Of a stretch of DNA of 35,078 bases, positions 1 through 8,539 are shown one piece after another (position 1 is the first letter of the stretch; each line of letters opens with the position of its first letter). The notes beneath the pieces are model-generated. The model was not told the DNA's origin, ran no database searches, and saw only the letters and a list, made by a program, of their open reading frames with translations. The DNA is from Flavobacterium psychrophilum (GTDB taxonomy: Bacteria; Bacteroidota; Bacteroidia; Flavobacteriales; Flavobacteriaceae), in assembly GCA_945878515.1 (NCBI GenBank), contig CAMCTL010000010.1:1-35078 (forward strand). The letters run 5' to 3'. Made by a program: the position numbers and the translations under genes.

Positions 1-69
1 TATAACTTCTAAAACTCTTAAATAATTTTTTACTATATTTGACATAAATATTGGTTTGTTTTGCGACTT

Positions 70-94
70 CAAGATACTGAATTTCAGTATCTTG
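70..94. other. Short perfect palindrome in host intergenic DNA
   Basis: Arms of 11 bases (CAAGATACTGA and TCAGTATCTTG) flank a 3-base loop. No strong T-run follows on either strand, so it may be a weak terminator of a gene left of the window or a protein-binding site. The rest of positions 1-230 is AT-rich and shows no gene. Confidence 0.4.
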
Positions 95-231
95 ACCAAT
101 ATTTATCCGATTTATTTTACTTTAAATAATTACACCCAACGGGTTATTAGAATGTTTTAAAAATCGTTTTGTGCAAATTTGCTAAATAATGTGAAGAATG
201 ATTTTTTGTATTCAATAAATTCTGTTTTCAA

Positions 232-378
232 ATTTTCAATTGCCTCCAGCTTTAGCTGGAGGGAAAAAAATTGGTTGGTTTTTAATGGCTTTAGCCAAAA
301 TAGTCTAGTGTTTTTGGCTAAAGCCATGGCTACATTAATTCCATATTTCTCCCGCTAAAGCTGGAGGCAATTGAAAAT
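232..378. repeat. Nested inverted-repeat element (MITE-like), 147 bp
   Basis: Perfect 25-base outer arms lie at 232-256 and 354-378. Each holds CCTCCAGCTTTAGC or its complement. A second perfect inverted repeat lies inside, with 16-base arms (285-300 and 312-327) built around GGCTTTAGCC. The left outer arm also runs into its own small hairpin (CCTCCAGC and GCTGGAGG). No open frame encodes a transposase. The structure fits a non-autonomous miniature element or a structured intergenic repeat of the sort found in Flavobacterium. It occupies the middle of the 532-base gap upstream of the HAD gene; 379-532 holds no further gene. Confidence 0.7.
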
Positions 379-532
379 TATGGATTTGTTAAATAGTTTC
401 AATTTTAGTATCTTTTGGAATGTTAATTAAATAATAAACTTGCTTTACAGCTGTCAGTTTGACTCTTTACTGTTTGTTCCTTCAACCCTAAAACAATAAA
501 TTCGCATTTCTAAAAAAAAGGAGATTTAAAAA

Positions 533-1345
533 ATGAGTATAAAAGAAAGATTTAAAGTAATAATTAGCGATTTAGACGGGACATTACTCAACAACGAACA
601 CCAAATTTCCGAATATACTAAGACTGTTTTCCAACAACTTCACGACGAAAACTATTTGATAATTGTGGCTACAGGTCGCCATCATCTCGATGCAATGCCG
701 CTTCTGGATGACTTGGGTTGTCCATTTTATTTGGTAACCTCAAATGGAGCACGCATTCATTCCCCAGCAAAAGAACTTATTTATTCTTTCGACATAAAAA
801 GCGATGCTATAAAATCGATTTTGGATTTAGATATTAGTCCAGATTTTACCACAGTTTTGTTTAAAGAAAAAGTTTGGCAATCCAATAAAGAAAACAAAAA
901 GCTGAACAGTTTTCAGACGGTAATGAATTATCCAAATGAAATTGTAGATTTTGCTAATGTGAAGGATTTGAGCGCCATAAAATTGTTTTTTACGCATAAC
1001 GACCATTATAAATTGGTGCAGCTACAAAACGAAATTATGAAAGACCATTCTGATGAATTTCACTCTGCTTTTAGTCTGCCGTTTTGCTTGGAATTTATGG
1101 ACAAATCGGTCGATAAAAGTGTTGCTATTGCTAAAATTTTGGATATTGAAAATCGAAATTTTGAGGACTCAATTGCGTTTGGAGATGGTTTCAATGACGA
1201 AAGAATGCTTATTGCAGCTGGAAAATCGTTGATTATGGAAAATGCCGTCGAAAGTATTAAAAATAAGCTTTCTCATTTAGAAGTAATTTCTTCTAATGAA
1301 AATGATGGAGTTGCCAGATATTTGGCAACACTACTTTTGTCTTAA
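533..1345 (+). CDS. Cof-type HAD-IIB family phosphatase
   Basis: This is a haloacid dehalogenase superfamily hydrolase of 270 aa, the usual length for Cof/YidA-type enzymes that dephosphorylate small sugar or nucleotide phosphates. Motif I is SDLDGTLL, with nucleophile Asp13 and acid/base Asp15. Motif II is in VATGR near residue 47. Motif IV is FGDGFNDERML near residues 218-228. The C2-type cap lies between motifs II and III. An AAGGAG about 10 bases before the ATG supports the start. It is host chromosomal, upstream of purC with 70 bases between. The physiological substrate cannot be read from sequence. Confidence 0.9.
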   Translation: MSIKERFKVIISDLDGTLLNNEHQISEYTKTVFQQLHDENYLIIVATGRHHLDAMPLLDDLGCPFYLVTSNGARIHSPAKELIYSFDIKSDAIKSILDLDISPDFTTVLFKEKVWQSNKENKKLNSFQTVMNYPNEIVDFANVKDLSAIKLFFTHNDHYKLVQLQNEIMKDHSDEFHSAFSLPFCLEFMDKSVDKSVAIAKILDIENRNFEDSIAFGDGFNDERMLIAAGKSLIMENAVESIKNKLSHLEVISSNENDGVARYLATLLLS

Positions 1346-1383
1346 ATAATCTCAAATGATCCTTTTTGACTAGAATATATTTC

Positions 1384-1391
1384 TAAATTTG
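1384..1391 (+). promoter_or_regulatory. Bacteroidota-type -7 element (TAAATTTG) before purC
   Basis: TAAATTTG matches the TAnnTTTG -7 consensus of Bacteroidota sigma-A promoters and lies 24 bases before the purC ATG. The best upstream TTG (about 1366-1368) is closer than the usual 19-20 bases, so the -33 element is weak. This suggests purC has its own promoter. Confidence 0.45.
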
Positions 1392-1415
1392 CAATAATAA
1401 AACAATACAGCAATA

Positions 1416-2366
1416 ATGAGCACAATAACTACAACGAATTTCAATTTCCCAAATCAAAAATCAGTTTATAGAGGCAAAGTTCGAGAAGTCTATAATATCA
1501 ACGACGAACTTTTAGTTATGATTGCCACCGATAGACTTTCGGCTTTTGATGTGGTTTTGCCAAAGGGAATTCCGTATAAAGGTCAAATCCTAAACCAAAT
1601 TGCCACTAAATTCATGGAACTGACGCAAGATATTGTTCCCAATTGGTTGATGGCAACACCAGATCCCAACGTTGCTGTAGGGCATTTATGCGAACCTTTT
1701 AAGGTTGAAATGGTTATTCGTGGATATGTTTCTGGTCACGCAGCTAGAGAATATAGAGCTGGGAAAAGACGAATTTGTGGCGTTGCAATGCCCGAAGGTT
1801 TACAGGAAAACGATAAATTTCCAACGCCTATAATCACGCCTACCACTAAAGCTGACAATGGTTCGCACGATGAAGATATTTCACGTGAAGCCATTTTATC
1901 AAAAGGAATTGTGACTGAAGAAGATTATTTGGTTTTAGAGAAATACACTCGAGCTTTATTTCAAAGAGGAACTGAAATTGCAGCCAGTCGAGGATTAATT
2001 TTGGTGGACACTAAATATGAATTTGGAAAAACAAAAGAAGGTGTTATAGTTTTGATTGACGAAATTCACACACCGGATTCGTCACGTTATTTTTATTCTG
2101 AAGGCTATCAAGAAAGACAAGACAGCGGAGAAGAACAAAAACAATTGTCCAAAGAATTTGTCCGACGTTGGTTAATTGAAAATGGTTTTCAAGGACAAGA
2201 TGGTCAACAAATTCCAAATATGACTGACGAATATATCGAATCAGTTTCTGAAAGATACACAGAACTTTACGAAAATATTTTGGGAGAAAAATTTGTTAAG
2301 GCAGATGTTTCTAATATTTACGATAGAATAGAAAAAAATGTATTGAGGTATTTAGAAAATAAATAA
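1416..2366 (+). CDS. purC: Phosphoribosylaminoimidazole-succinocarboxamide synthase (SAICAR synthase)
   Basis: PurC joins aspartate to CAIR using ATP in de novo purine synthesis, in the cytoplasm. The protein is 316 aa, the longer form common in Bacteroidota and eukaryote-like PurC rather than the roughly 240-aa form of E. coli. Signatures seen are the N-terminal YRGKVREVY nucleotide-binding loop (about residues 18-26), [13 protein letters not shown] (about 37-49), [16 protein letters not shown] (about 98-113) and the late LVDTKYEFG segment. It is intact and followed by a strong terminator. It is the last host gene before the prophage, and the insertion leaves it undamaged. Confidence 0.97.
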   Translation: MSTITTTNFNFPNQKSVYRGKVREVYNINDELLVMIATDRLSAFDVVLPKGIPYKGQILNQIATKFMELTQDIVPNWLMATPDPNVAVGHLCEPFKVEMVIRGYVSGHAAREYRAGKRRICGVAMPEGLQENDKFPTPIITPTTKADNGSHDEDISREAILSKGIVTEEDYLVLEKYTRALFQRGTEIAASRGLILVDTKYEFGKTKEGVIVLIDEIHTPDSSRYFYSEGYQERQDSGEEQKQLSKEFVRRWLIENGFQGQDGQQIPNMTDEYIESVSERYTELYENILGEKFVKADVSNIYDRIEKNVLRYLENK

Positions 2367-2385
2367 ACTAAACTTTTTTTATAGG

Positions 2386-2419
2386 AAAACCGCAAGTCTT
2401 TTTGGATTTGCGGTTTTTT
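2386..2419 (+). terminator. Rho-independent terminator of purC
   Basis: The arms AAAACCGCAA and TTGCGGTTTT are perfect 10-base complements with a 12-base loop. They are followed by a T-run and begin 19 bases after the purC stop. Confidence 0.9.
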
Positions 2420-2520
2420 CTTTGGGATAAATAAGCCCAATCGGTAAAAATAGATCAAATGAAATATTTTTATATTTCTACCCTATTTCACTAAAAACAA
2501 TTAATTATATTTTAATTAAA

Positions 2521-2574
2521 TGTATTTCTATAATCGAAAAATCGAAATTTCCCATATTCTAAAACGAAATTTCC
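2521..2574. other. Putative right end of Mu-like prophage with transposase-binding repeats
   Basis: TG at 2521 is followed by CGAAAAATCGAAATTTCC. A second copy, ACGAAATTTCC, follows, and the two CGAAATTTCC cores (2543 and 2565) are exactly 22 bases apart. Mu transposase sites R1 and R2 are 22-bp units that abut, contain CGAAA, and begin a few bases inside a 5'-TG terminus. The layout therefore fits a transposable-phage end. Everything left of here is host and everything right is phage-like. The partner end and the target duplication are outside the window, so the exact boundary is an inference. Positions 2420-2520 are AT-rich and show no gene. Confidence 0.5.
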
Positions 2575-2644
2575 TTTTTTTTGAGCAAAAAAAGCAAAAG
2601 CCAGTACTTTATGCACCGACTTTTAAACATTATTTAAAAGGAGT

Positions 2645-3067
2645 TTAAACAGATCCATCGCCCAACATCAACAAATCAGGTTTGTACAAATCCTTCACAT
2701 CCGCATTAGGCTCAAACGTGCTAAATTCCTTTCGCTGTGGGTTCTTGATGATGATACCGGCGTGAATATCACAAAGAGCCTTTTCTGGCAACCGTAACCC
2801 CATCGCCTGCAGTTCGTGCTCCCACAACAACTTTGCTGCCTTTTTTGGTTCAATGCCGTATAATTTTGGATCAATAAATACTATTTCTTGATAGGCTATA
2901 TCGCCCCGATCAATTCCAGAGTTTAACCAAAACACTGTGCCTCCTGTAATAGCGTCACGCATACGAACCGCCCATTCAATAGATGAACGCCCACGATGTC
3001 GTGGCAATAAACTGGGATGATATCCAATCCTATGTCTCCAAAATGGACAGACGATAGCTTTTATTAT
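2645..3067 (-). pseudogene. Formyltransferase-like protein, 5'-truncated
   Basis: The frame reads GYHPSLLPRHRGRSS, the formyltransferase signature seen in methionyl-tRNA formyltransferase and related phage or cargo proteins (His of HPSLLP, then the RHRG loop). Later segments GIDRGDIAYQE and FSTFEPNADVKDLYKPD belong to the same family. The frame continues upstream of the first usable start (TTG at 3007) through CPFWRHRIGYHPSLL to an in-frame TAG at 3068-3070, with no ATG. The whole N-terminal half of the fold, about 70-100 residues, is missing. I read this as a decayed cargo gene at the prophage end. A short functional product started at TTG 3007 is possible but would lack the first half of the domain. 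Confidence 0.7.
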
Positions 3068-3121
3068 CTAACCGAATTAGCCGAATGTCTTGACCCTGTT
3101 TTAGAAGATGAATAACAACAA

Positions 3122-3158
3122 AAAACCGCCAATCTCACGAAAGGCGGTTTTGTTTTTT
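3122..3158. terminator. Rho-independent terminator at the end of the late operon
   Basis: The arms AAAACCGCC and GGCGGTTTT surround a 12-base loop, with A- and T-runs on both sides, so it can work in both directions. On the minus strand it would stop the long tail/fibre transcript after the small gene ending at 3212. Confidence 0.8.
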
Positions 3159-3211
3159 AAATGTTGGAGGACTTTTTTTTACTTCCCGACCTCCTGAGAA
3201 TTTTTACAAAC

Positions 3212-3388
3212 CTACTGAGAAACTGTACCTCCAGTTACGTTGTTATCCTTGCCGCCTAGCCCCATAATCAAAGCACCAATTGCGCCGCTAACCACTCCGA
3301 TGAGTTTTGTATTAGCATCTTCGCTGGCTTGCATTGCGGTTCCTGATGCCGCTAAAATTCCGCCTAATGTTGTTTTCCAATTTTTCAT
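3212..3388 (-). CDS. Small Gly/Ala-rich membrane-like phage protein
   Basis: The product is 58 aa and begins MKNWKTTLGGILAASG. A central stretch, LIGVVSGAIGALIMGLGG, is hydrophobic with GxxxG-like spacing and could span a membrane. The tail is polar. It starts 2 bases after the stop of the glycoside hydrolase and is followed by a strong terminator, so it is the last gene of the late operon. Small Gly-rich membrane proteins at this place in Bacteroidota phages are sometimes called holin-like, but nothing here proves that. Function is unassigned. Confidence 0.7.
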   Translation of the reverse strand: MKNWKTTLGGILAASGTAMQASEDANTKLIGVVSGAIGALIMGLGGKDNNVTGGTVSQ

Positions 3389-3390
3389 GA

Positions 3391-5025
3391 TTACTGTTTT
3401 AAATTTAAATTATTTCTTTCGTTTACAATGCGCTCTGGAATCGAGGGTGTCGATATTTGATTGCGGTAGATTGTTCCAAGTGGTGTCAAACCGTTTGCCG
3501 CCACTTTGCCAAAATAAAGATCACTATTGCCATTGGCCGATTGAAACCAATTGTATCTTTCCACATAGTCTAAACTTTCTAAATAAGGCAAAGCCAACGT
3601 CATAAACTCAGCCTGTACTGCGGCACTTCTGTTTGGATTGGCGTTAAATTCCGTTATCCAAATTGGTAGTCCGAAAGTATCATATACCTTTTTTAAATGA
3701 ACTTTAAACCTATTGAATATTTGCAATCCTGTAACAGTTCCTTCGCCAGTGGTATAATTTCCCCAATCCGACCAATGGATAGATATTGCGTCCATTCGAA
3801 CATCTGTTGAGCGGGCTAATGTGTTAAAATTAGCTAAATAACCAAAAACCCCATCCTCTAAACATCCCGGAGAAACAATCCTGCAACCTATCTGCATTAA
3901 TTTTTTATGGAAAGGTACAGAAGCATTGAAGTCTGTGAAGTTGTCGTATTGCCCCGATTGATTAGCACTGTCTGGCTCATTAAAACTCATAATATGCGTC
4001 GTTCCATAAGCCGCTATTCTAGTAGCAATTCTAGTTGGTTGTGTTCCTGTGCTCATCCAAGACATCGGAACAAATTCTAAATTGCGGCTTGTTGTAGAGT
4101 TTACATTATCTCCCCAATCGTATCTCCATTGTGCGTCCAGAAGAACGTAATCTGCTCCTGTAACGCCTTTTTTGTTCACCCAGTTCCATGGTAAAACTCG
4201 AATAAAAGATATAGAATTTTGTAATGCCAAGGGCAACTTATTTATAACCAAATCTTCTTCTGATGCGATGTAAACTTTGCTTTTACCCGTACCGTCCGCA
4301 TTGGTTGCAAACGTTACCATATAACCTTTTCGTAGTACAAAAGATTCTATATTATTGACATCTACGGCAGGTAAATATTCCCCTTCTTTATATATAGTAT
4401 CAACAATAAATGAATCAACAGTTTCTGTCAAATTAATTCCAGTAAATGTCTTTAATGGTATTGTACTAGGTAATATGCCTCGTATAACACATCCGTTCAA
4501 ATAGTAATTATCTAATCTTAGATTGGTTTTATAAACAGCATTTTCGGTGTTGATTTTTATCACGTCTAACAAATTGGCCACAATCTCGTTATGATTGTAA
4601 TTTAAAGTTCGCAACCAGCTTAGACCATCAGCTAAATTTATATAAGAAACATTTATTAGTGGTTCTGAGCTACTTAAATCTAAGTATGCTCTATCGCTTA
4701 AAGTCAACTGCGAAGCGTTCTGTATAGCTGTTCCTTTTAAATGAGCAGAACTAATATGTAAAAACACTCCGCCCATATTAATTGTTCCATTTGCAATGAT
4801 TTTATTTGTCACATTAGTAATAAATAAGATTCTACCAATAGCTACACCAGGCTCTAGTGTTCCTTGTCCTGGTTGTGTTAATGTAGAACTATCTTGCCAA
4901 TTATTTTCATTAAAGAAATCGTTATTAACAGTACCTTTCCATACCAAAGTTTGCGCCTTTGCAGTTGTAGATATTAAGTAGCATATTGCGCCAAATGTTA
5001 TCAAAAGAATAATTAGTTTTTTCAT
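3391..5025 (-). CDS. Secreted glycoside hydrolase (Glyco_hydro_cc / GH128-like catalytic domain)
   Basis: 544 aa. Residues 1-24 form a Sec signal peptide (MKKLIILLITFG, then an AKA cleavage-like site). Residues about 25-260 are beta-rich and repetitive, as in carbohydrate-binding or fibre shafts. Residues about 270-520 look like the TIM-barrel family Glyco_hydro_cc: SFNEPD gives a candidate acid/base Glu350, and WITEFN gives a candidate nucleophile Glu459. These are the paired glutamates expected in a clan GH-A enzyme, and beta-1,3-glucanases are the known relatives. No type IX secretion C-terminal domain is visible. It lies next to the fibre gene, so it may be a receptor-degrading tail enzyme or a protein exported by the lysogen. 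Substrate unknown. Confidence 0.75.
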   Translation of the reverse strand: MKKLIILLITFGAICYLISTTAKAQTLVWKGTVNNDFFNENNWQDSSTLTQPGQGTLEPGVAIGRILFITNVTNKIIANGTINMGGVFLHISSAHLKGTAIQNASQLTLSDRAYLDLSSSEPLINVSYINLADGLSWLRTLNYNHNEIVANLLDVIKINTENAVYKTNLRLDNYYLNGCVIRGILPSTIPLKTFTGINLTETVDSFIVDTIYKEGEYLPAVDVNNIESFVLRKGYMVTFATNADGTGKSKVYIASEEDLVINKLPLALQNSISFIRVLPWNWVNKKGVTGADYVLLDAQWRYDWGDNVNSTTSRNLEFVPMSWMSTGTQPTRIATRIAAYGTTHIMSFNEPDSANQSGQYDNFTDFNASVPFHKKLMQIGCRIVSPGCLEDGVFGYLANFNTLARSTDVRMDAISIHWSDWGNYTTGEGTVTGLQIFNRFKVHLKKVYDTFGLPIWITEFNANPNRSAAVQAEFMTLALPYLESLDYVERYNWFQSANGNSDLYFGKVAANGLTPLGTIYRNQISTPSIPERIVNERNNLNLKQ

Positions 5026-5051
5026 TGTTTTTATATTTAAAAGTTAGTTAA

Positions 5052-6890
5052 TTACCAAGTGGTTAATGCGGAACGTACCCACGTATTGGTTGCCGTGCAA
5101 TAGTATATAAATGTGCTCGTAATTCTTATTTCGCCCGCAGTTCCTGTAGCGGTTGCGCTTGCTGGAGCCGTTCCTGCGGTTACATTTAATCCTAAAGCAG
5201 ATAGGTTTCTTAATCTAATATCTCTTAACATTGAATCCGTCACAGCGCCAGAACCGCCGTTTGTTATCGCTAATAAACCAGCTACAGGCCTTTGTATTGC
5301 TATATCCTTAGAACCAGTTGAAGAGCCATCTTGAGACCATAACAATCTAAACGAAGAATTTAATGTTGCTCCTCCATAAGTAAGACTAAACCCAGCACTT
5401 ATCTGACTAAAGATATTTCCAGATATTACTCCTAAACTTGTTCCTGTTCCTGTGGCCGTGATATTCCCATTGTTTGTAAGAACACCTGTATTTTGCAAAG
5501 TCCCTGAGAATGTTCCGCTTGTTCCATTCAAGGCTCCTGTCAAAGTTCCGCCTGCAATAGACAGATAATTATTCAAATTCAAATTGCCCGAATGATACAA
5601 AGTGCGCCAATTGTAGTTTCCAAAACTATCCTGAGTAACTACCTCTGGAAAACCAACTTCGCCTAGGCTTCTGTACCTAAAAGTTCCTGCAGTATACTGA
5701 TTTGCTGGACTTGTATCATCGCCTATTTTAATGCTCAACGATGTCGTAATTTTATCATTAGAAACCAAACCATTTACAGTAGCAAGCCCAACGTCGGATA
5801 TACTCGCTTGTACAACGCCATTGTCCTTAAATTCTGCAATATTACTTTCATTGCCGTTAATGCTGGACTGAATATCATAATCACCAGCAACGCCATTGGT
5901 CGAAACCGCCAACAATCCATCGGCAAATCCATTGCTTGTGGCTTGTACTCCAGTTCCAAAAGTGGCTGTAGCGGTAACAGCTGAACTATAACCAGAGAGT
6001 ATTTTGAGTGTATTGGTTATAGATGCACTTCCATCAAGTTGAAAAGTTGTAAATCCATCATCTGTAGCATTAAACAACCTACTACCAACACTTGTTTCTC
6101 TCCAGCTAGATGGTCTTATTATATTCGTTCCACTAAACTTAGACAAATACGAAGTTGAACCCGATATTGCGTTATCCAATTGACCTTTATTAACAGCCTC
6201 ATTAGAATTGACACCGTCTGGAATTATTACCTTTCCAGCTGTAACTTCTATCGCTCTTACATCATTTCCACCTGCAACGATTATAGGATTAAAATACATT
6301 CCTCTTATTGCTCCATTCGCACCACCTGTTTGGTTAATAAATGGCTCTAAATCTAAAATATTAAAAGTTGCGTTGCCAGATGGCGGATTTATATTTAGAT
6401 TTGTAAAACTAATAATGTCTTGCAGACCTGCTATTTGGTTCAAATAAATAGGATTAAATCTAAATCTGGAGCTTCCAAAACACGTAAAAGTTAATTCTCC
6501 TGAATTATTATTAAAATTCATTCCTGAACCCTCGTCTATACCAAAAAAACCACCGTTAGTAGTTTTGCTAAAAAAACGCCCACTTTCATTTATGTAAGCA
6601 ACTCCTGAATTTAGATCATTTAAAAACGATACTTTTTTATTAGTTGCCATTTTTAATTCTACATCACCAATATTATTATTTCTAATATTATTAGCTGTTT
6701 TTGGCCAAGAATCAAGATTTCCCTTCAACACCCAATTCAACTCCTTTGTAATAGAATCTTGCACCACAATTCTAGTGGCACTGTTTTGTTTTACGTTTTG
6801 CGTAATTGCTAATCGGCTTTGTTTCGGCACGGTTTGCGCCTGTGTAATTGTACTAATAAATAGCATTAATAAGAAAACTGTTTTTTTCAT
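5052..6890 (-). CDS. Tail fibre-like protein with Sec signal peptide
   Basis: 612 aa. A clear signal peptide (MKKTVFLLMLFISTITQAQ) precedes a long, low-complexity beta-rich shaft rich in Gly, Thr, Ser and Asn. It contains repeated GTxSGxFSGTL-like strings and a YHSGNLN segment (about residues 433-440) typical of phage tail-fibre repeats. The C-terminus ends in TNTWVRSALTTW, a common receptor-tip type end. It follows the neck/baseplate-distal genes and precedes the glycoside hydrolase. A Sec signal on a structural fibre is odd: phage virions assemble in the cytoplasm. It may be a fibre whose N-terminal segment is kept, or a lysogen surface protein with fibre-like repeats. Confidence 0.7.
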   Translation of the reverse strand: MKKTVFLLMLFISTITQAQTVPKQSRLAITQNVKQNSATRIVVQDSITKELNWVLKGNLDSWPKTANNIRNNNIGDVELKMATNKKVSFLNDLNSGVAYINESGRFFSKTTNGGFFGIDEGSGMNFNNNSGELTFTCFGSSRFRFNPIYLNQIAGLQDIISFTNLNINPPSGNATFNILDLEPFINQTGGANGAIRGMYFNPIIVAGGNDVRAIEVTAGKVIIPDGVNSNEAVNKGQLDNAISGSTSYLSKFSGTNIIRPSSWRETSVGSRLFNATDDGFTTFQLDGSASITNTLKILSGYSSAVTATATFGTGVQATSNGFADGLLAVSTNGVAGDYDIQSSINGNESNIAEFKDNGVVQASISDVGLATVNGLVSNDKITTSLSIKIGDDTSPANQYTAGTFRYRSLGEVGFPEVVTQDSFGNYNWRTLYHSGNLNLNNYLSIAGGTLTGALNGTSGTFSGTLQNTGVLTNNGNITATGTGTSLGVISGNIFSQISAGFSLTYGGATLNSSFRLLWSQDGSSTGSKDIAIQRPVAGLLAITNGGSGAVTDSMLRDIRLRNLSALGLNVTAGTAPASATATGTAGEIRITSTFIYYCTATNTWVRSALTTW

Positions 6891-6907
6891 TTTATAAAGA
6901 TTTAAGA

Positions 6908-7294
6908 TTAAATTCCAAACGAGGTTAATAAACTACGGTCGCCACCCGTATAATTGGCATTAATAAACTGTCCTTCCACAAATCCAATACAGTAATCGCC
7001 AATTTCTAAAAGCGCATTATTCAGGTTTCCTGATACTTTAAAAATCAAAAGCTCATCGGGTTTCACAATTTTAGCCACAACAAACAATTCAGCGTGCGCA
7101 TTGTTATCATTCAAATGATTGGTCAAAGCCTCCGCATCCGCCTTAGCGTTCAGGATATTTTCAATGTCATCTATAGCCGTTATCGGTATCTTTTCGTCCT
7201 TATGAAAATAAGAATCCATCCAAGCCCAGAATTGCGCTTGTGTTGGTTTAAGTCCAGTTCTAAACCAGTCTTTAATTGTGTTTTTATCTGCCAT
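6908..7294 (-). CDS. Phage tail fibre-associated hypothetical protein
   Basis: 128 aa. It opens MADKNTIKDWFRTGLKPTQ, followed by a short Trp/Phe-rich helix. This opening is common in Bacteroidota tail proteins located between baseplate and fibre genes. The rest is mixed alpha/beta with FINANYTGGDRSLL near the end. One base separates it from the upstream gene, so it is co-translated. Probably a fibre adaptor; no catalytic motif is visible. Confidence 0.6.
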   Translation of the reverse strand: MADKNTIKDWFRTGLKPTQAQFWAWMDSYFHKDEKIPITAIDDIENILNAKADAEALTNHLNDNNAHAELFVVAKIVKPDELLIFKVSGNLNNALLEIGDYCIGFVEGQFINANYTGGDRSLLTSFGI

Positions 7295-7295
7295 T

Positions 7296-8075
7296 TTATA
7301 ATGGTATTAAAATATATTCAAATCTTAAATTTTGCACACCGGGGGACACTTCCCGCAACGTTAGTTTAAAAGATGCATTTTGTTTGTCGCGAATCATCCA
7401 AATAACATCATTATCGTCGGAATAGGCACCTCCAACAGACACCATAGAGCCTATTACCATATAATTATTTGTTCCTATACTTGGGAAATTAACCGTTTGT
7501 AAAGAATCCGTTCTAGTATCTACAACGGCAAAATCCCCCTTATACAAAACACTAATAGTATCAGGTTTGTTCTTTATAAAATCCTTTTTGGTATTATCAG
7601 TCTGACTAAAATCCGACTGCAATTGCACATTTGCATTGGTTTCAATCGTAGCTAATTTTGTAACAATCGTGGCGAGAGAATTATTCACAGCCAATAAGCT
7701 TGCCTCTAATGTCTTCGTCTCAATTGGCCGCTTAAAATCTGCCCAATCCATTGCGCCAACTCCAGTTCCAAACTGTACGTAGCGATATCTAATAACGGGT
7801 TTAGATACATTGTCCTCAAAAAGTAAACTTTCAATAGCCTCTATAACTTTAACTTTAGTCTGAGCAGTTCCGCCTTTAAATTCTAATACTTCACCGTCAA
7901 TGCATACAACACCAGGACTAACTTGTGAGCCAGTGGTAACACAGCCCGAAATAATGGTCTTATCGCCCGCAATTGCTCCGAGAGCATTAAAAATAGAGAA
8001 AGCAGTTTGCAACTCGTCCAGAATGCGGGTACTCATCGGGAAACCGCCTGTATTGCCAAAATTCATTGTATTCAT
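7296..8075 (-). CDS. Baseplate-distal / fibre connector protein
   Basis: 259 aa. The N-terminal part (MNTMNFGNTGGFPMSTRILDEL) carries the GGFP and LDELQ segments often found in Bacteroidota phage proteins just after tail protein I. A beta-rich middle and a coiled stretch (about residues 125-160, AVNNSLATIVTKLATIET) follow, as in trimeric fibre connectors. It overlaps the end of the tail protein I-like gene by 4 bases. Likely links the baseplate to the fibre; function is inferred from position. Confidence 0.55.
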   Translation of the reverse strand: MNTMNFGNTGGFPMSTRILDELQTAFSIFNALGAIAGDKTIISGCVTTGSQVSPGVVCIDGEVLEFKGGTAQTKVKVIEAIESLLFEDNVSKPVIRYRYVQFGTGVGAMDWADFKRPIETKTLEASLLAVNNSLATIVTKLATIETNANVQLQSDFSQTDNTKKDFIKNKPDTISVLYKGDFAVVDTRTDSLQTVNFPSIGTNNYMVIGSMVSVGGAYSDDNDVIWMIRDKQNASFKLTLREVSPGVQNLRFEYILIPL

Positions 8076-8539
8076 ATCGCAATTATTTTAAATGATTTGC
8101 CCGCCAATACATAAAACTCTATTGTAGCTTCGATAGCCGGTTGTTTTCTCATAGCTATTATTTGATAAGGCACATTTACTATAAAATCTACAGTTGTCCC
8201 CGCATAATTAAATTCAGATTCCAAAAACATCGTTCCCAAAAAAACTGGCGTATTCTCTGCTTCTGTATAAATATAATCCTGCGTTCGATTACTCGTGTTG
8301 CTTATCGTTATTCGCCTAAATTCATTATCAAACCTGTCATTCAATACCCCTCTTAAATAACATCGCTGCGAGTTGTATTTCATGATCTCCAAATTCTGCT
8401 CCCTAGTCAAACTCCATACATCATACAAAGTTTTAATCGGCGAAACCAACGATTTTAGATAAGCAAACAATTTAGGCTTTCGCAAAAATGTAGGCAAAAG
8501 CAATAAAATAAGTTTATCAAAATCTATTTTATACCACAT
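8072..8539 (-). CDS. Tail protein I-like baseplate protein
   Basis: 155 aa. It follows the gpJ-like gene with an 11-base overlap, the position of gpI in P2/Mu-type contractile tails. The N-terminal half is helical with LPTFLRKPKLFAYLKSL and SREQ/TREQNLEIMKYN segments; the C-terminal half is beta-rich. The order J, I, fibre is the main support. Sequence similarity to classical gpI is weak by eye. Confidence 0.5.
   Translation of the reverse strand: MWYKIDFDKLILLLLPTFLRKPKLFAYLKSLVSPIKTLYDVWSLTREQNLEIMKYNSQRCYLRGVLNDRFDNEFRRITISNTSNRTQDYIYTEAENTPVFLGTMFLESEFNYAGTTVDFIVNVPYQIIAMRKQPAIEATIEFYVLAGKSFKIIAI

Noticed and set aside
3240..3605. Plus-strand frame of 121 codons
   Set aside because: It lies opposite the glycoside hydrolase end and the small Gly-rich gene, both of which have better protein features.
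3391..5025. Type IX secretion cargo
   Set aside because: The C-terminus lacks a type A or B sorting domain; only a Sec signal is visible.
5052..6890. Possible diversity-generating retroelement target in the fibre
   Set aside because: No template repeat, no variable AAC-rich 3' end and no reverse transcriptase in the window.
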